NCBI RefSeq assembly: GCF_026151165.2
Contig: NZ_CP117849.1
Coordinates: forward strand, 1,674,001-1,738,000
Source: Cryobacterium sp. SO2
Lineage (GTDB): Bacteria > Actinomycetota > Actinomycetes > Actinomycetales > Microbacteriaceae
Direction of reading: 5' to 3'
DNA length: 64,000 bases
In this document: piece by piece, positions 40,820 to 49,454 of the stretch
How positions within the stretch are numbered: the stretch's first letter is position 1
Layout: each line of letters opens with the position of its first letter
Position numbers and translations under genes: made by a program
Notes under the pieces: model-generated
Seen by the model: the letters and a program-made list of their open reading frames with translations, nothing else
Told to the model about the DNA's origin: nothing
Database searches by the model: none

Positions 40820-41908
40820 ATGACGCAAGCCCCACTTTCCCCGTTCACCCGTCGATCAGTGAAGCGCATCGGAACCGGCGTCGCCGCGGCCGCAGCTTTG
40901 ACCCTCCTTCTCACCTCGTGCGCCAGCGACGCCGGTTCGTCCACGGACGACTCCGGCGAGGCTGCCTCGTTCGGCGACGCGAGCATCCAGCTCTCCTGGA
41001 TCAAGAACACCGAGTTCATGGGCGAGTTCGTCGCCGATGACGCGGGCTACTTCACCGACGCGGGCTTCGACTCCGTGGACCTCATCCCCGGACCGGCCTC
41101 GGCTGAAGCCGGCGTCATCTCCGGAAACGTCGACCTGGGCATCGGCAACGCCATCTCCACCGGCACCGTCATCGCCGAAGAGGGCGCACCGCTGAAGATC
41201 ATCGGCGCGACGTACCAGAAGAACCCGTTCACCATCCTCTCGCTCAAGGGTGTCGGCAACATCGCCACCCTCGACGACCTCGCGGGCAAGACCATCGGTG
41301 TGCAGGCCAGCAACCAGAGCCTCTGGGATGCCTTCCTCAAGATCAACGACATCGACCCGTCCACGATCACCGTCGTTCCGGTCGAGTACGACCCGACCCC
41401 GCTCTTCAACGGCGAGGTCGACGGCTGGTTCGCCTACCTCACCAACGAGTCGATCGACGCAGAGCTGGCCGGTCTCGACCCGGTGAACCTGCCGCTGGCC
41501 GACAACGGCCTGCCGTTCGTCGCCGAGACCTTCACGGCCTCTGACGACGCGATCGCCAACGACCGCGAGATGCTCAAGGCCCTCCTGGTCGCCGAGATCA
41601 AGGGCTGGTCCGACGCGATCAACGACCCGACCGCCGCCGCGACCCTCACCGTCGACACCTACGGCAAGGACCTCGGCCTGACGATGGAGAAGGAGACCCG
41701 CCAGGCGGAGATCCAGGCCACCGACCTGGTCGTGAGCGACGACACCGAGGCCAACGGCCTCTTCACCATCAGCGACGACCTCAAGAAGGAGTCCATCGCG
41801 ACCCTGAAGGCCGCCGGCATCGACATCGACGCCGACACGCTGTTCGACACCACGCTGCTCGACGAGGTCTACGAGGAGAACCCCGACCTCGTCGCCTACA
41901 GCAAGTAA
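40820..41908 (+). CDS. ABC transporter substrate-binding lipoprotein (NMT1/SsuA-like)
   Basis: This 362-residue extracellular binding protein has a basic N-terminus with RRSVKR, a hydrophobic signal and a lipobox LLLTSCAS (Cys34), then a two-lobed periplasmic-binding fold of the NMT1/THI5 type starting IQLSWIKNTEFMGEFVADDAGYF. SGNVDLGIGNA and DLAGKTIGVQASNQSLWDAFL are typical of this group, whose members bind taurine, nitrate, thiamine precursors, riboflavin or purine-like compounds. Its place between adenine deaminase and xdhC points to a purine or ureide ligand, but this is inference. Confidence 0.9.
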   Translation: MTQAPLSPFTRRSVKRIGTGVAAAAALTLLLTSCASDAGSSTDDSGEAASFGDASIQLSWIKNTEFMGEFVADDAGYFTDAGFDSVDLIPGPASAEAGVISGNVDLGIGNAISTGTVIAEEGAPLKIIGATYQKNPFTILSLKGVGNIATLDDLAGKTIGVQASNQSLWDAFLKINDIDPSTITVVPVEYDPTPLFNGEVDGWFAYLTNESIDAELAGLDPVNLPLADNGLPFVAETFTASDDAIANDREMLKALLVAEIKGWSDAINDPTAAATLTVDTYGKDLGLTMEKETRQAEIQATDLVVSDDTEANGLFTISDDLKKESIATLKAAGIDIDADTLFDTTLLDEVYEENPDLVAYSK

Positions 41909-42035
41909 CTCCCGCTCCACCCCGCAAGTCGCTCCAGCGTTCAGCGTTGCCCCGGCACCCGCCTCACCAGAGGCGGGTGCCGTCGGCGATACTGATGTAT
42001 CGGAACCCGACGACGCCCAGTAAGGAATGTACGAC

Positions 42036-42857
42036 GTGAGCACGATCGACACCGGTCTCCCCGCCCCCGCTGCAGGGACCGGACTGCACATCTCAGGGCT
42101 GCACAAGACCTTCTCGGTCGGACGCAAGGAGGTGGTGGCCCTCGACAACGCGAACCTGCACACCGACAAGGGCAGCTTCCTCTCCCTGCTCGGCCCGTCC
42201 GGTTGCGGCAAGTCCACCATCCTGCGCATCCTCGCCGGCCTCGAGAACCCCACCAGCGGCACCACCAGGGTCGACGGCAAGAGCCCCGCGGAGCTCCGCA
42301 GCGGCCACGAGCTCGGCATCGCGTTTCAGGACTCCGCCCTGCTGCCCTGGCGCAGTGTGCGCAGCAACATCAAACTTCCCTTCGAGGTCGCCAGGATGCC
42401 TGTCGACGAGGACTACGTCACCGAGCTGATCCAGCTCGTCGGTCTCACCGGCTTCGAGAAGGCCAAGCCGGCCCAGCTCTCCGGCGGGATGCGCCAGCGC
42501 GTGTCGATTGCCCGCTCGCTCGTGCTCAAGCCCTCCGTGCTGCTGCTCGATGAGCCGTTCGGCGCCCTCGACGACATGACCCGCCAGCGCTTGAACATCG
42601 AACTGCTGCGCATCTGGACCGAGAAGCCCGCCACCACACTGATGGTCACGCACGGCATCTCCGAGGCGATCTTCCTCTCCGACCAGGTGGCGGTGATGAG
42701 CCCGCGGCCCGGCCGGGTCAAGGAGGTCATCGAGATCGACCTGCCGCGTCCGCGCCTGCCCGAAATGATGCGCACCCCGGAGTTCCACGCGCTGCACGAC
42801 CGCGCATCCGAATTACTGTTCGGCGCCGACACCCCGGCCACCAGCGGAGCACACTGA
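42036..42857 (+). CDS. ABC transporter ATP-binding protein (SsuB/TauB/NrtD type)
   Basis: This 273-residue ATPase energises the importer. It has Walker A GPSGCGKST, Q-loop FQDSALLPWR, signature LSGGMRQR, Walker B LLLDEPFGALD and the H-loop VTHGISEA. The GTG at 42036 is spaced correctly from AAGGA; an ATG at 42027 directly abuts that site and is less likely. It is followed by two permease genes with TGATG and ATGA overlaps, so the three cytoplasmic-membrane components are translationally coupled. Confidence 0.93.
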   Translation: MSTIDTGLPAPAAGTGLHISGLHKTFSVGRKEVVALDNANLHTDKGSFLSLLGPSGCGKSTILRILAGLENPTSGTTRVDGKSPAELRSGHELGIAFQDSALLPWRSVRSNIKLPFEVARMPVDEDYVTELIQLVGLTGFEKAKPAQLSGGMRQRVSIARSLVLKPSVLLLDEPFGALDDMTRQRLNIELLRIWTEKPATTLMVTHGISEAIFLSDQVAVMSPRPGRVKEVIEIDLPRPRLPEMMRTPEFHALHDRASELLFGADTPATSGAH

Positions 42858-43660
42858 TGCCCGTCACCCGCGGTCTGCCCGGCTGGGCGACCGGCCTGAT
42901 CGGCATCGTCGTCGTGGTGGCGCTCTGGTGGGTGAGCGCGCTCACGATCTTCCAGAACTCCGGCTCAGTGCCGGGCGGCGCCATCCCCACCCCGGCCGAG
43001 GTGGTGACCCAGTTCGTCAACGACGGCCTCGGCTTCTACTGGCCGCACATCACCATGACCCTCAGTGAAGCCGCGATCGGCTTCCTCTGGGGCAATGGCC
43101 TGGCCCTGCTGCTGGCCGGCCTGGTGCTGATCGTGCCGCGCATCGAGAAGATCGCGCTGCAGATCGCCGTCATCACCTACTGCGTGCCCATCGTGGCCAT
43201 CGGCCCGATCGCCTATATCGTGATCGGCCCGCCGCGCGGCGACCCGTCCGGCACGGCCGTGTTCCTCGCGGCACTGTCGGTGTTCTTCACCACCGTGGTC
43301 GGCTCTCTGGTGGGGCTCAAGGCGGCCGACACCGCCAGCCTCGACCTCGTCACCGTGTACGGCGGCACCAAGTTCACCCAGCTGCGCAAGGTACGGCTCA
43401 TCGCCGGAATGCCGAGCGTGCTGAACGCCCTGCAGATCGCCGCCCCCGCGGCCCTGCTCGGCGCCATCCTGGGTGAATACCTCGGCGGCGCCGAACGCGG
43501 CCTCGGCCTGGCCATGCTCGCCGCCGGCAATGCCGCGAACGTGGAACGGGTCTGGAGCCTGGCCCTGGTCGCGGGCCTGCTGGCCGGTATCGGATACCTG
43601 TTGTTCGCGTTGATCTCCCGCTTCGCCACCCCCTGGACCACCGGACGGAGCAGCTCATGA
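42857..43660 (+). CDS. ABC transporter permease 1
   Basis: This 267-residue inner-membrane permease of the SsuC/TauC type has about six helices and the coupling-helix motif in ADTASLDLVTVYGGTKFTQLRKVRLIAGMP, similar to the EAA loop. LLGAILGEYLGGAERGLG is typical of the C-terminal part. It overlaps the ATPase stop by TGATG and the second permease by ATGA, implying a heterodimeric pore. A ligand cannot be read from it. Confidence 0.92.
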   Translation: MPVTRGLPGWATGLIGIVVVVALWWVSALTIFQNSGSVPGGAIPTPAEVVTQFVNDGLGFYWPHITMTLSEAAIGFLWGNGLALLLAGLVLIVPRIEKIALQIAVITYCVPIVAIGPIAYIVIGPPRGDPSGTAVFLAALSVFFTTVVGSLVGLKAADTASLDLVTVYGGTKFTQLRKVRLIAGMPSVLNALQIAAPAALLGAILGEYLGGAERGLGLAMLAAGNAANVERVWSLALVAGLLAGIGYLLFALISRFATPWTTGRSSS

Positions 43661-44538
43661 GCACTCAGACAGTCTCAGACACGCCGACCCTCTCCGGCAA
43701 CCGGCCGACCGTGACCACCAAGAGCACCGGCGCGCAGGCGCGCGGTGTCGGCGCCTACGTCGGCCGGGCGTTGGGCACCGGCGTGCTCACCCTGGTGATC
43801 GTGCTCGCGGCCTGGCAGGGCCTGATTTTGCTGCTCGGTGTCTCACCGTTCATCGCCAAGGGTCCGCTCGACGTCTTCAACTGGCTCTTCACGGTGCCGG
43901 CTGCCGCCGAGAACCGGGCGCTGATCCTCACGAACCTCGGGGTCACCCTCACCGACGCGTTCCTCGGCTTCGTCGCCGGCATGGTGCTGGCCCTCGTGCT
44001 GGCCACCCTGTTCACGCTGTCGAAGGGCATCGAGCACGCGCTGATGCCCATCGCCCTGCTGCTGCGCTCGGTTCCGCTGGTGGCCTTCGTGCCGGTGTTG
44101 ATCCTCATCACCGGCCGCGGCCCGTCGATCGCCGTGGTCACCGGCGCCATCGTGGTGCTCTTCCCCGCTCTGGTGAACATCGCATTCGGCCTGCGCTCGG
44201 CCTCTCCGCAGGTGAGTGACGTGATCGCCGTCTACGGCGGCACCCCGTTCACGGCGCTCCGCAAGGTAGCACTGCCGAGCTCGCTGCCGTCGTTCTTCGC
44301 GGCCATCAAGATTTCCATCCCCGGCGCCATCACCGGCGCCCTGCTGGCCGAATGGCTCGCCACCGGCCAGGGCCTCGGTTACGGCATCGTCGTCGCCGTC
44401 TCCCAGGTGAAGAACTTCGAGGTCTGGTCGTCCGTCGTGGTCATCACGATCGTCTCGATGGTGCTCTACGGCATCGCCCAGTTCGCAGAGAACCTCGTGC
44501 TGCGACGGATGGGCATGGACCAGAGCGCAGGAAGCTAG
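43657..44538 (+). CDS. ABC transporter permease 2
   Basis: This 293-residue permease is homologous to the preceding one, with a longer cytoplasmic N-terminus of about 40 residues, six or so helices and the EAA-like loop SDVIAVYGGTPFTALRKVALPSSLPSF. SIPGAITGALLAEWLATGQGLGYG completes the family pattern. Having two different permeases in one importer is less common than the homodimers of the Ssu/Tau systems. The xdhC gene starts two bases after its stop, tying the importer to purine oxidation. Confidence 0.92.
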   Translation: MSTQTVSDTPTLSGNRPTVTTKSTGAQARGVGAYVGRALGTGVLTLVIVLAAWQGLILLLGVSPFIAKGPLDVFNWLFTVPAAAENRALILTNLGVTLTDAFLGFVAGMVLALVLATLFTLSKGIEHALMPIALLLRSVPLVAFVPVLILITGRGPSIAVVTGAIVVLFPALVNIAFGLRSASPQVSDVIAVYGGTPFTALRKVALPSSLPSFFAAIKISIPGAITGALLAEWLATGQGLGYGIVVAVSQVKNFEVWSSVVVITIVSMVLYGIAQFAENLVLRRMGMDQSAGS

Positions 44539-44540
44539 CC

Positions 44541-45662
44541 GTGCTCGAGATCGCCGGTCCGGTGCTCGATGCGCTCGCGCAGGGCCACCGGGTCGCGATC
44601 GCCACGGTCACCCGGGTGCTCGGCAGCGCGCCGCGCACCCTGGGCACGGCCATGGCCGTGACCGACTCCGGCGCCGTGATCGGCAGCATCTCCGGCGGCT
44701 GCGTCGAGGGGGCGATCTACGAGAGCGCCCAGGAGGTGCTCGAGACCGGCGAGGGCCGGCACACCGAATTCGGGGTCACCGACGACGACGCCTTCGCCGT
44801 CGGCCTCAGCTGCGGCGGCACCGTCGGGGTCTACCTGGGCGAACTCGGCCCGGCAGGGTCCCGCAACGGCCTGGCCGAGGCGGCCAGGGTTCAGCTGGCC
44901 CGTGCGGCGACCGGTCAGGCGGCCGGACTCGCCCTGGTGGTGTCCGGCGCGGGCGCCGGCCTGATCCTCACGCCGGACGGCGCTTCCGCCGATACTGCCG
45001 GCCTCCCCACCGATACTGCCGGCCTCCCAGCGGATGCTGCCCGCCGCATCCGCGCCGAACTGCGCGCCCGTCTCGCCGGCGGCGGCACCGCACTGGGCGC
45101 CGTGGACTGCGACGGCGTCACCAGCCGGGTGCTGTACCTCGTGGCCCAGACCCCGCCGCGCTGCCTGATCTTCGGTGCCGTCGACTTCGCCGCCGCGCTG
45201 TCGGCGGCCGCCAGCCTGCTCGGCTACAGGGTCACCGTCTGCGACGCCCGCGCCGTGTTCGCCACGCCCGAACGGTTCCCGGCCGCCGCGGAGGTCGTGG
45301 TGGAGTGGCCGAGCGACTACCTGGCCCGCACCGACACCGACTCCCGCACCGTGGTCTGCGTGCTCACCCACGACGAGAAGTTCGACCTGCCGCTGCTGAG
45401 AACGGCGCTCGGCCTCGACGTTGCCTACGTGGGCGCCATGGGGTCCAGGCGCACCCACGACCGCCGGATGCTGCGGCTGCGGGACGCCGGAGTCGCCGAG
45501 GCCGATCTTCACCGGTTGCACTCGCCGATCGGGCTCGACCTCGGGGCGAGCAGCCCGGAGGAGACCGCCGTGTCGATCCTGGCCGAGGTGCTCGCCGCCC
45601 GCTCCGGTGCCTCGGGGAGCTCGCTGCGTGACCTGCCGGGTCCGATCCACCCCTCGGCCTGA
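44541..45662 (+). CDS. xdhC: XdhC-family xanthine dehydrogenase maturation factor
   Basis: XdhC proteins bind molybdenum cofactor, protect its sulfurated form and insert it into xanthine dehydrogenase. This one has 373 residues: an N-terminal XdhC/CoxI domain (VTRVLGSAPRTLGTAMAV, SGGCVEGAIYE) and a C-terminal Rossmann domain (VAYVGAMGSRRTHDRRMLRL). It resembles PucA. The GTG at 44541 follows AGGAAG. A small in-frame tandem repeat (44991-45032, protein DTAGLPT/DTAGLPA) sits in the linker. It is the last gene after the ABC importer, and its client enzyme is encoded convergently one kilobase away. Confidence 0.93.
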   Translation: MLEIAGPVLDALAQGHRVAIATVTRVLGSAPRTLGTAMAVTDSGAVIGSISGGCVEGAIYESAQEVLETGEGRHTEFGVTDDDAFAVGLSCGGTVGVYLGELGPAGSRNGLAEAARVQLARAATGQAAGLALVVSGAGAGLILTPDGASADTAGLPTDTAGLPADAARRIRAELRARLAGGGTALGAVDCDGVTSRVLYLVAQTPPRCLIFGAVDFAAALSAAASLLGYRVTVCDARAVFATPERFPAAAEVVVEWPSDYLARTDTDSRTVVCVLTHDEKFDLPLLRTALGLDVAYVGAMGSRRTHDRRMLRLRDAGVAEADLHRLHSPIGLDLGASSPEETAVSILAEVLAARSGASGSSLRDLPGPIHPSA

Positions 45663-45748
45663 GCCGGCCCTCACCCCATTCGGGGGACGAAACACGATCG
45701 ACTGCGCATTAGCGTGCTCATCGAGTCCATCGAATGGGAGGAATCATT

Positions 45749-46228
45749 ATGACCACCACACGGCAAGCAACGGGCACCAGGACCGGTACAGAATCCATGG
45801 ACAACTACGGCACATCGGGCTGGACGGGGTGGATCGTCTTCGCCGGCGTCATGATGCTGATGATGGGCGCATTCCACGTCATCCAGGGTCTCGTGGCGCT
45901 GTTCGAGGACACGTACTACCTCGTCGGCCAGGAAGGACTGGTGGTGCAGGTCGACTACACGACCTGGGGCTGGGTGCACACCATCCTCGGCGCCGTGGTG
46001 ATCCTGGCCGGCATCGCCCTGCTCGCCGGGCAGATGTGGGCGCGGATCGTCGCGATCATCCTGGCGTTCGGCAGCGCCCTGGTGAACATCGCGTTCCTGG
46101 GTGCCTACCCGGTCTGGTCGCTCACCATGATCGCCATCGACGTGCTGGTGATCTACGCGGTGACCATGCACGGCAAGGAGATGAAGCCGATCACGAGTCA
46201 GAGTCGAGCCACTAGTGTCGAGGAATGA
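45749..46228 (+). CDS. DUF7144-like four-helix membrane protein
   Basis: This 159-residue protein begins with a polar Thr-rich segment and has four transmembrane helices: TGWIVFAGVMMLMMGAFHVIQG, WGWVHTILGAVVILAGIALL, IVAIILAFGSALVNIAF and MIAIDVLVIYAVTMHG. Such proteins are common in actinobacteria and have no known function. GGGAGG lies before the ATG. It overlaps the following MmcQ/YjbR gene by ATGA, so the two are co-translated, an association I cannot explain. Confidence 0.8.
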   Translation: MTTTRQATGTRTGTESMDNYGTSGWTGWIVFAGVMMLMMGAFHVIQGLVALFEDTYYLVGQEGLVVQVDYTTWGWVHTILGAVVILAGIALLAGQMWARIVAIILAFGSALVNIAFLGAYPVWSLTMIAIDVLVIYAVTMHGKEMKPITSQSRATSVEE

Positions 46229-46635
46229 CTGACCGGCTGCCCGATGATCTCGCTCCAGAGCCCCTGACGGCGGCCGATCTGACCACGTTCATCCTGGACC
46301 TCAACGGGGCCGAAGAGACCTATCCCTTCGGCCCCGAGGCACGGGTGTTCAAGGTGCACGGCAAAGTCTTCGCCATCGACAACACGCCGGTGCATCGGGG
46401 ACTATCCGAACCGACGGTGTCGATCACCGTCAAGGCGCTTCCCGAGAACGTGCCCCGGCTCATCCGGAGCGTTCCCGGCATCGATCCCGGCTACCACATG
46501 AGCAAAAAACATTGGCTGACCGTGCGCCTGAACGGCACGGTGCCCGGCGGGCATGTGCGCGAGCTGATTGCCGAATCGCACGCGATCGTGGTGGCCTCTC
46601 TGCCGCGGCAGGTGCGGCTCGGACTGGAGGGCTAG
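46225..46635 (+). CDS. MmcQ/YjbR family DNA-binding protein
   Basis: This 136-residue member of the MmcQ/YjbR (CyaY-like) family carries the conserved GAEETYPFGPEARVFKVHGKVFAI segment and YHMSKKHWLTVRLNG, the family's best conserved block. The fold is that of a small alpha/beta domain linked to double-stranded DNA binding in structural studies; the cellular role is not known. It is coupled to the upstream membrane protein and converges with xanthine dehydrogenase, the two genes overlapping by four bases at their stops. Confidence 0.9.
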   Translation: MTDRLPDDLAPEPLTAADLTTFILDLNGAEETYPFGPEARVFKVHGKVFAIDNTPVHRGLSEPTVSITVKALPENVPRLIRSVPGIDPGYHMSKKHWLTVRLNGTVPGGHVRELIAESHAIVVASLPRQVRLGLEG

Positions 46636-49454
46636 GCGCCCGCATTCACTAGACGCCACAGCCTGTCGCGCGACATCGGCAACTCATACGAGCGGATGCC
46701 GAGGGCATCGCGCACGGCGTTGGCCAGCGCCGGAGCCACCGGGTTGTACGGTGACTCGCTCATCGACTTCGCGCCGTACGGGCCCAGGTCGTCGGCGGTG
46801 TCCGCGAAGTAGACCTCGGTGACCGGCAGGTCCGCCAACTGCGGAATGTGATAGTTCCGGAGCACCTGGGTGAGAACGGTGCCGGCGCCGTCGAGGATGA
46901 GTTCCTCGTACAGAGCGGTGCCGATGGCCTGCGCCACCCCGCCCTCGATCTGGCCGCGGCACTGTTCGGGGTTCATCACGAAGCCGGCATCCGCGGTCTG
47001 GATCGACTGCAGCATCCGCACTTCACCGGTTTCGGTGTTCACCGCCACCCTGAACGCGTGCACGTTGAACGCCAGGGAGCGGCGGGCGCCGTCTTCCCGG
47101 CCCGTGCCGGTCAGGCCCTGTCCCGTCGTGCCGTCCGGGCCGGCCAGGTCGGCCAGCGGTACGAACACGTCGCCGGCGCGGAGTCCGTCGGCGGCCAGCA
47201 CGAAATCGCCGGCCGGCCGGCCGGTGAGCCGGGCCGCCTTCTCGCGCAGCAGGCCGGCCAGCTCCAGGGCCGCGCCGTGCACGGCCTTGCCCGCCACCAC
47301 CACGCCGGCCGACCCGAAGGCACCGGTGTCGTAACCGGCGGTGTCGGTGTCCGACTGCAGGATGCGGATGCGGTCCGGGCTGCTGTTCAGCGCCGTCGCT
47401 GCGATCTGCGTGTGCACGGTGGTGGTGCCGTTGCCGAACTCGGCTGTGCCCACCCGCACCAGGTAGGTTCCGTCCTGATCTACCGTGATGGTGGCCTGGG
47501 AGAAGTGGCCGCGCGGCGGTGTCGTCGCGATCATCGACGACGCCATGCCCTCGCCGACCCGCCAGGAGTCGCCGGCGGGGGCCGCCACGCCGTTGCCGCG
47601 GGCCAGGGCCGTCTGGGCCAGATCGAGGCACTGGTCCAGGCCGTAGCTGGCGAAGCCGATGTCGTCGCCTTCCTCGTGGGTCACCACGAGGGGATCGCCG
47701 GGCCGCACCGAGTTGATCCGGCGCAGGTCGAACGGGTTGATGCCCAACTCGGCGGCGAGTTCGTCCAGGGCGCACTCGATGCCGTAGATGACCTGGCCCA
47801 GGCCGTAACCGCGGAACGCGCCCGACGGCGGGTTGTTCGTGTACACGGCCTGCGCATCCACCCGCTTGTTGGGCACGTTGTACAGGGCCACGGATTCGCT
47901 GGTGCCGTGGAACATGACGCCAGGGCCGTGGTTGCCGTAGGAGCCGGTGTCGGAGAGTACGTCGATGGCCAGCGCGGTGAGCCGGCCGTCCCTGGTGGCG
48001 CCGAGGGTGACGCCGACCCGCATCGGGTGCCGGGCCGGGGAGGCCGCGAGCTCGTCGGTGCGGGTGAACTCGTATTGCACCGGGCGCCCGGTCTTCAGCA
48101 CCGCCAAGGTGACGACGTCTTCGGTGAGGATCTCCTGCTTGCCGCCGAACCCGCCGCCGACGCGGGCGGTGAACACGCGCACCGCCTCGAGGTCGAGGCC
48201 GAAGATGCGGCTGATCTCCTTCTGCACGAGGAACGGCACCTGGGAGCTGGTGCGCAGCACGAGCCGGTTCTCGTCCAGCCAGCCGATGGTGGCGTGGGTC
48301 TCCAACTGGGTGTGCGCGACGCGCTGGGTCTGCCAGGTGCCGGTGACCACGGTGTCTGCGGCGGCGAGGCCCGCCGCCACGTCGCCGTATTCGCCGTGCA
48401 GTTCGGCGACGAGGTTGCGGGACGGGTCGGCGAGGCGGCTGGCCGTTGCGTCCTTGTCGCCGTGCACGAGCGGCGCGCCGGGCGTGAGGGCCTCGGCGGG
48501 GTCGAAGACGGCGGGCAGGAGCTCGTACTCCACCACGAGCAGCCGGCAGGCGTGCTCGGCGATGGCCACAGAGTCGGCGACCACGGCGGCCACCCGCTGG
48601 CCGCGGTGGCGCAGCACGGAGTCGAAGACCAGGCTGTCGTCGGGGTCGTCCAGCCGGCTCTCGTGCCGGGCGGAGGAGTACAGGGTGGCGGGGGAGTCGG
48701 TGTGGCTGAGCACGGCGTGCACACCGGGCAGGGCCAGGGCGGCGCTGTCGTCGATGGAGCTGATGCGGGCGTGGGCGTGCGGGCTGCGGAGCACCGTGAG
48801 GTGCAGCAGGCCGGGAACGGCCACGTCGAGGGTGTACGGCTCCTGACCGCTCACCACGCGGGCCGCGGCGGGCGCGCGCAGCGACCCGCCGACCTGACCG
48901 TCGGTGGCGGAGGTGCGCGGTTGCGTGCGCGGCTTGGTGGTGCGCACCGGGCCCAGGCCGGTGACGGGAGCGGCCGGCTGGGCCGCATCCGCCACGTGGT
49001 CGTGGTTGCAGCTGCCGTCGCTGGGGGTGTGCCGGCCCTGGATGGCGTCGTCGATGGCGCGGTAGCCCGTGCACCGGCAGAGGTTGCCCTTGAGTAGCCG
49101 GGGCAGGTCGTGCAGCTGGTGCTCCTGGATGGTGGAGGCCGTCACGATCATGCCCGGCGTGCAGAAGCCGCACTGGAAACCGGCCGCGTCGATGAAGCGC
49201 TGCTGGATCGGGGCGAGGTTCGCAGGGGAGCCGATGCCGGTGGCCGTGGTGACCTCTCGGCCCTCGGCCCGGAACGCCGGGTAGATGCAGGAGTGCACCG
49301 GGGTGCCGTCGACGAGCACCGAGCAGGCGCCGCAGTCGCCGGTGTCGCAGCCCTTCTTCACCTCGAAGTGCTCCTGCTCGCGCAGGTAGGTGCGCAGCGC
49401 CTGGCCGGCGGCGGCGGGCGCATCGACGGGGCTGCCGTTGACGGAGAGCCTCAT
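46632..49454 (-). CDS. Xanthine dehydrogenase, fused [2Fe-2S] and molybdopterin subunit
   Basis: The enzyme oxidises hypoxanthine and xanthine to urate. This 940-residue chain carries an N-terminal 2x[2Fe-2S] domain (cluster ligands in CDTGDCGACSVLVDG, CGFCTPGMI and LCRCTGY), a linker of about 50 residues, then the molybdenum domain with GGGFGGKQEILTEDV, GAFRGYGLGQ and the C-terminal catalytic Glu in GAKSMSESPYNPVAP. In most XDHs the Fe-S domain is fused to FAD or separate; here it is fused to the Mo domain and FAD is on its own chain. The ATG overlaps the FAD subunit stop (ATGA). Confidence 0.93.
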   Translation of the reverse strand: MRLSVNGSPVDAPAAAGQALRTYLREQEHFEVKKGCDTGDCGACSVLVDGTPVHSCIYPAFRAEGREVTTATGIGSPANLAPIQQRFIDAAGFQCGFCTPGMIVTASTIQEHQLHDLPRLLKGNLCRCTGYRAIDDAIQGRHTPSDGSCNHDHVADAAQPAAPVTGLGPVRTTKPRTQPRTSATDGQVGGSLRAPAAARVVSGQEPYTLDVAVPGLLHLTVLRSPHAHARISSIDDSAALALPGVHAVLSHTDSPATLYSSARHESRLDDPDDSLVFDSVLRHRGQRVAAVVADSVAIAEHACRLLVVEYELLPAVFDPAEALTPGAPLVHGDKDATASRLADPSRNLVAELHGEYGDVAAGLAAADTVVTGTWQTQRVAHTQLETHATIGWLDENRLVLRTSSQVPFLVQKEISRIFGLDLEAVRVFTARVGGGFGGKQEILTEDVVTLAVLKTGRPVQYEFTRTDELAASPARHPMRVGVTLGATRDGRLTALAIDVLSDTGSYGNHGPGVMFHGTSESVALYNVPNKRVDAQAVYTNNPPSGAFRGYGLGQVIYGIECALDELAAELGINPFDLRRINSVRPGDPLVVTHEEGDDIGFASYGLDQCLDLAQTALARGNGVAAPAGDSWRVGEGMASSMIATTPPRGHFSQATITVDQDGTYLVRVGTAEFGNGTTTVHTQIAATALNSSPDRIRILQSDTDTAGYDTGAFGSAGVVVAGKAVHGAALELAGLLREKAARLTGRPAGDFVLAADGLRAGDVFVPLADLAGPDGTTGQGLTGTGREDGARRSLAFNVHAFRVAVNTETGEVRMLQSIQTADAGFVMNPEQCRGQIEGGVAQAIGTALYEELILDGAGTVLTQVLRNYHIPQLADLPVTEVYFADTADDLGPYGAKSMSESPYNPVAPALANAVRDALGIRSYELPMSRDRLWRLVNAGA

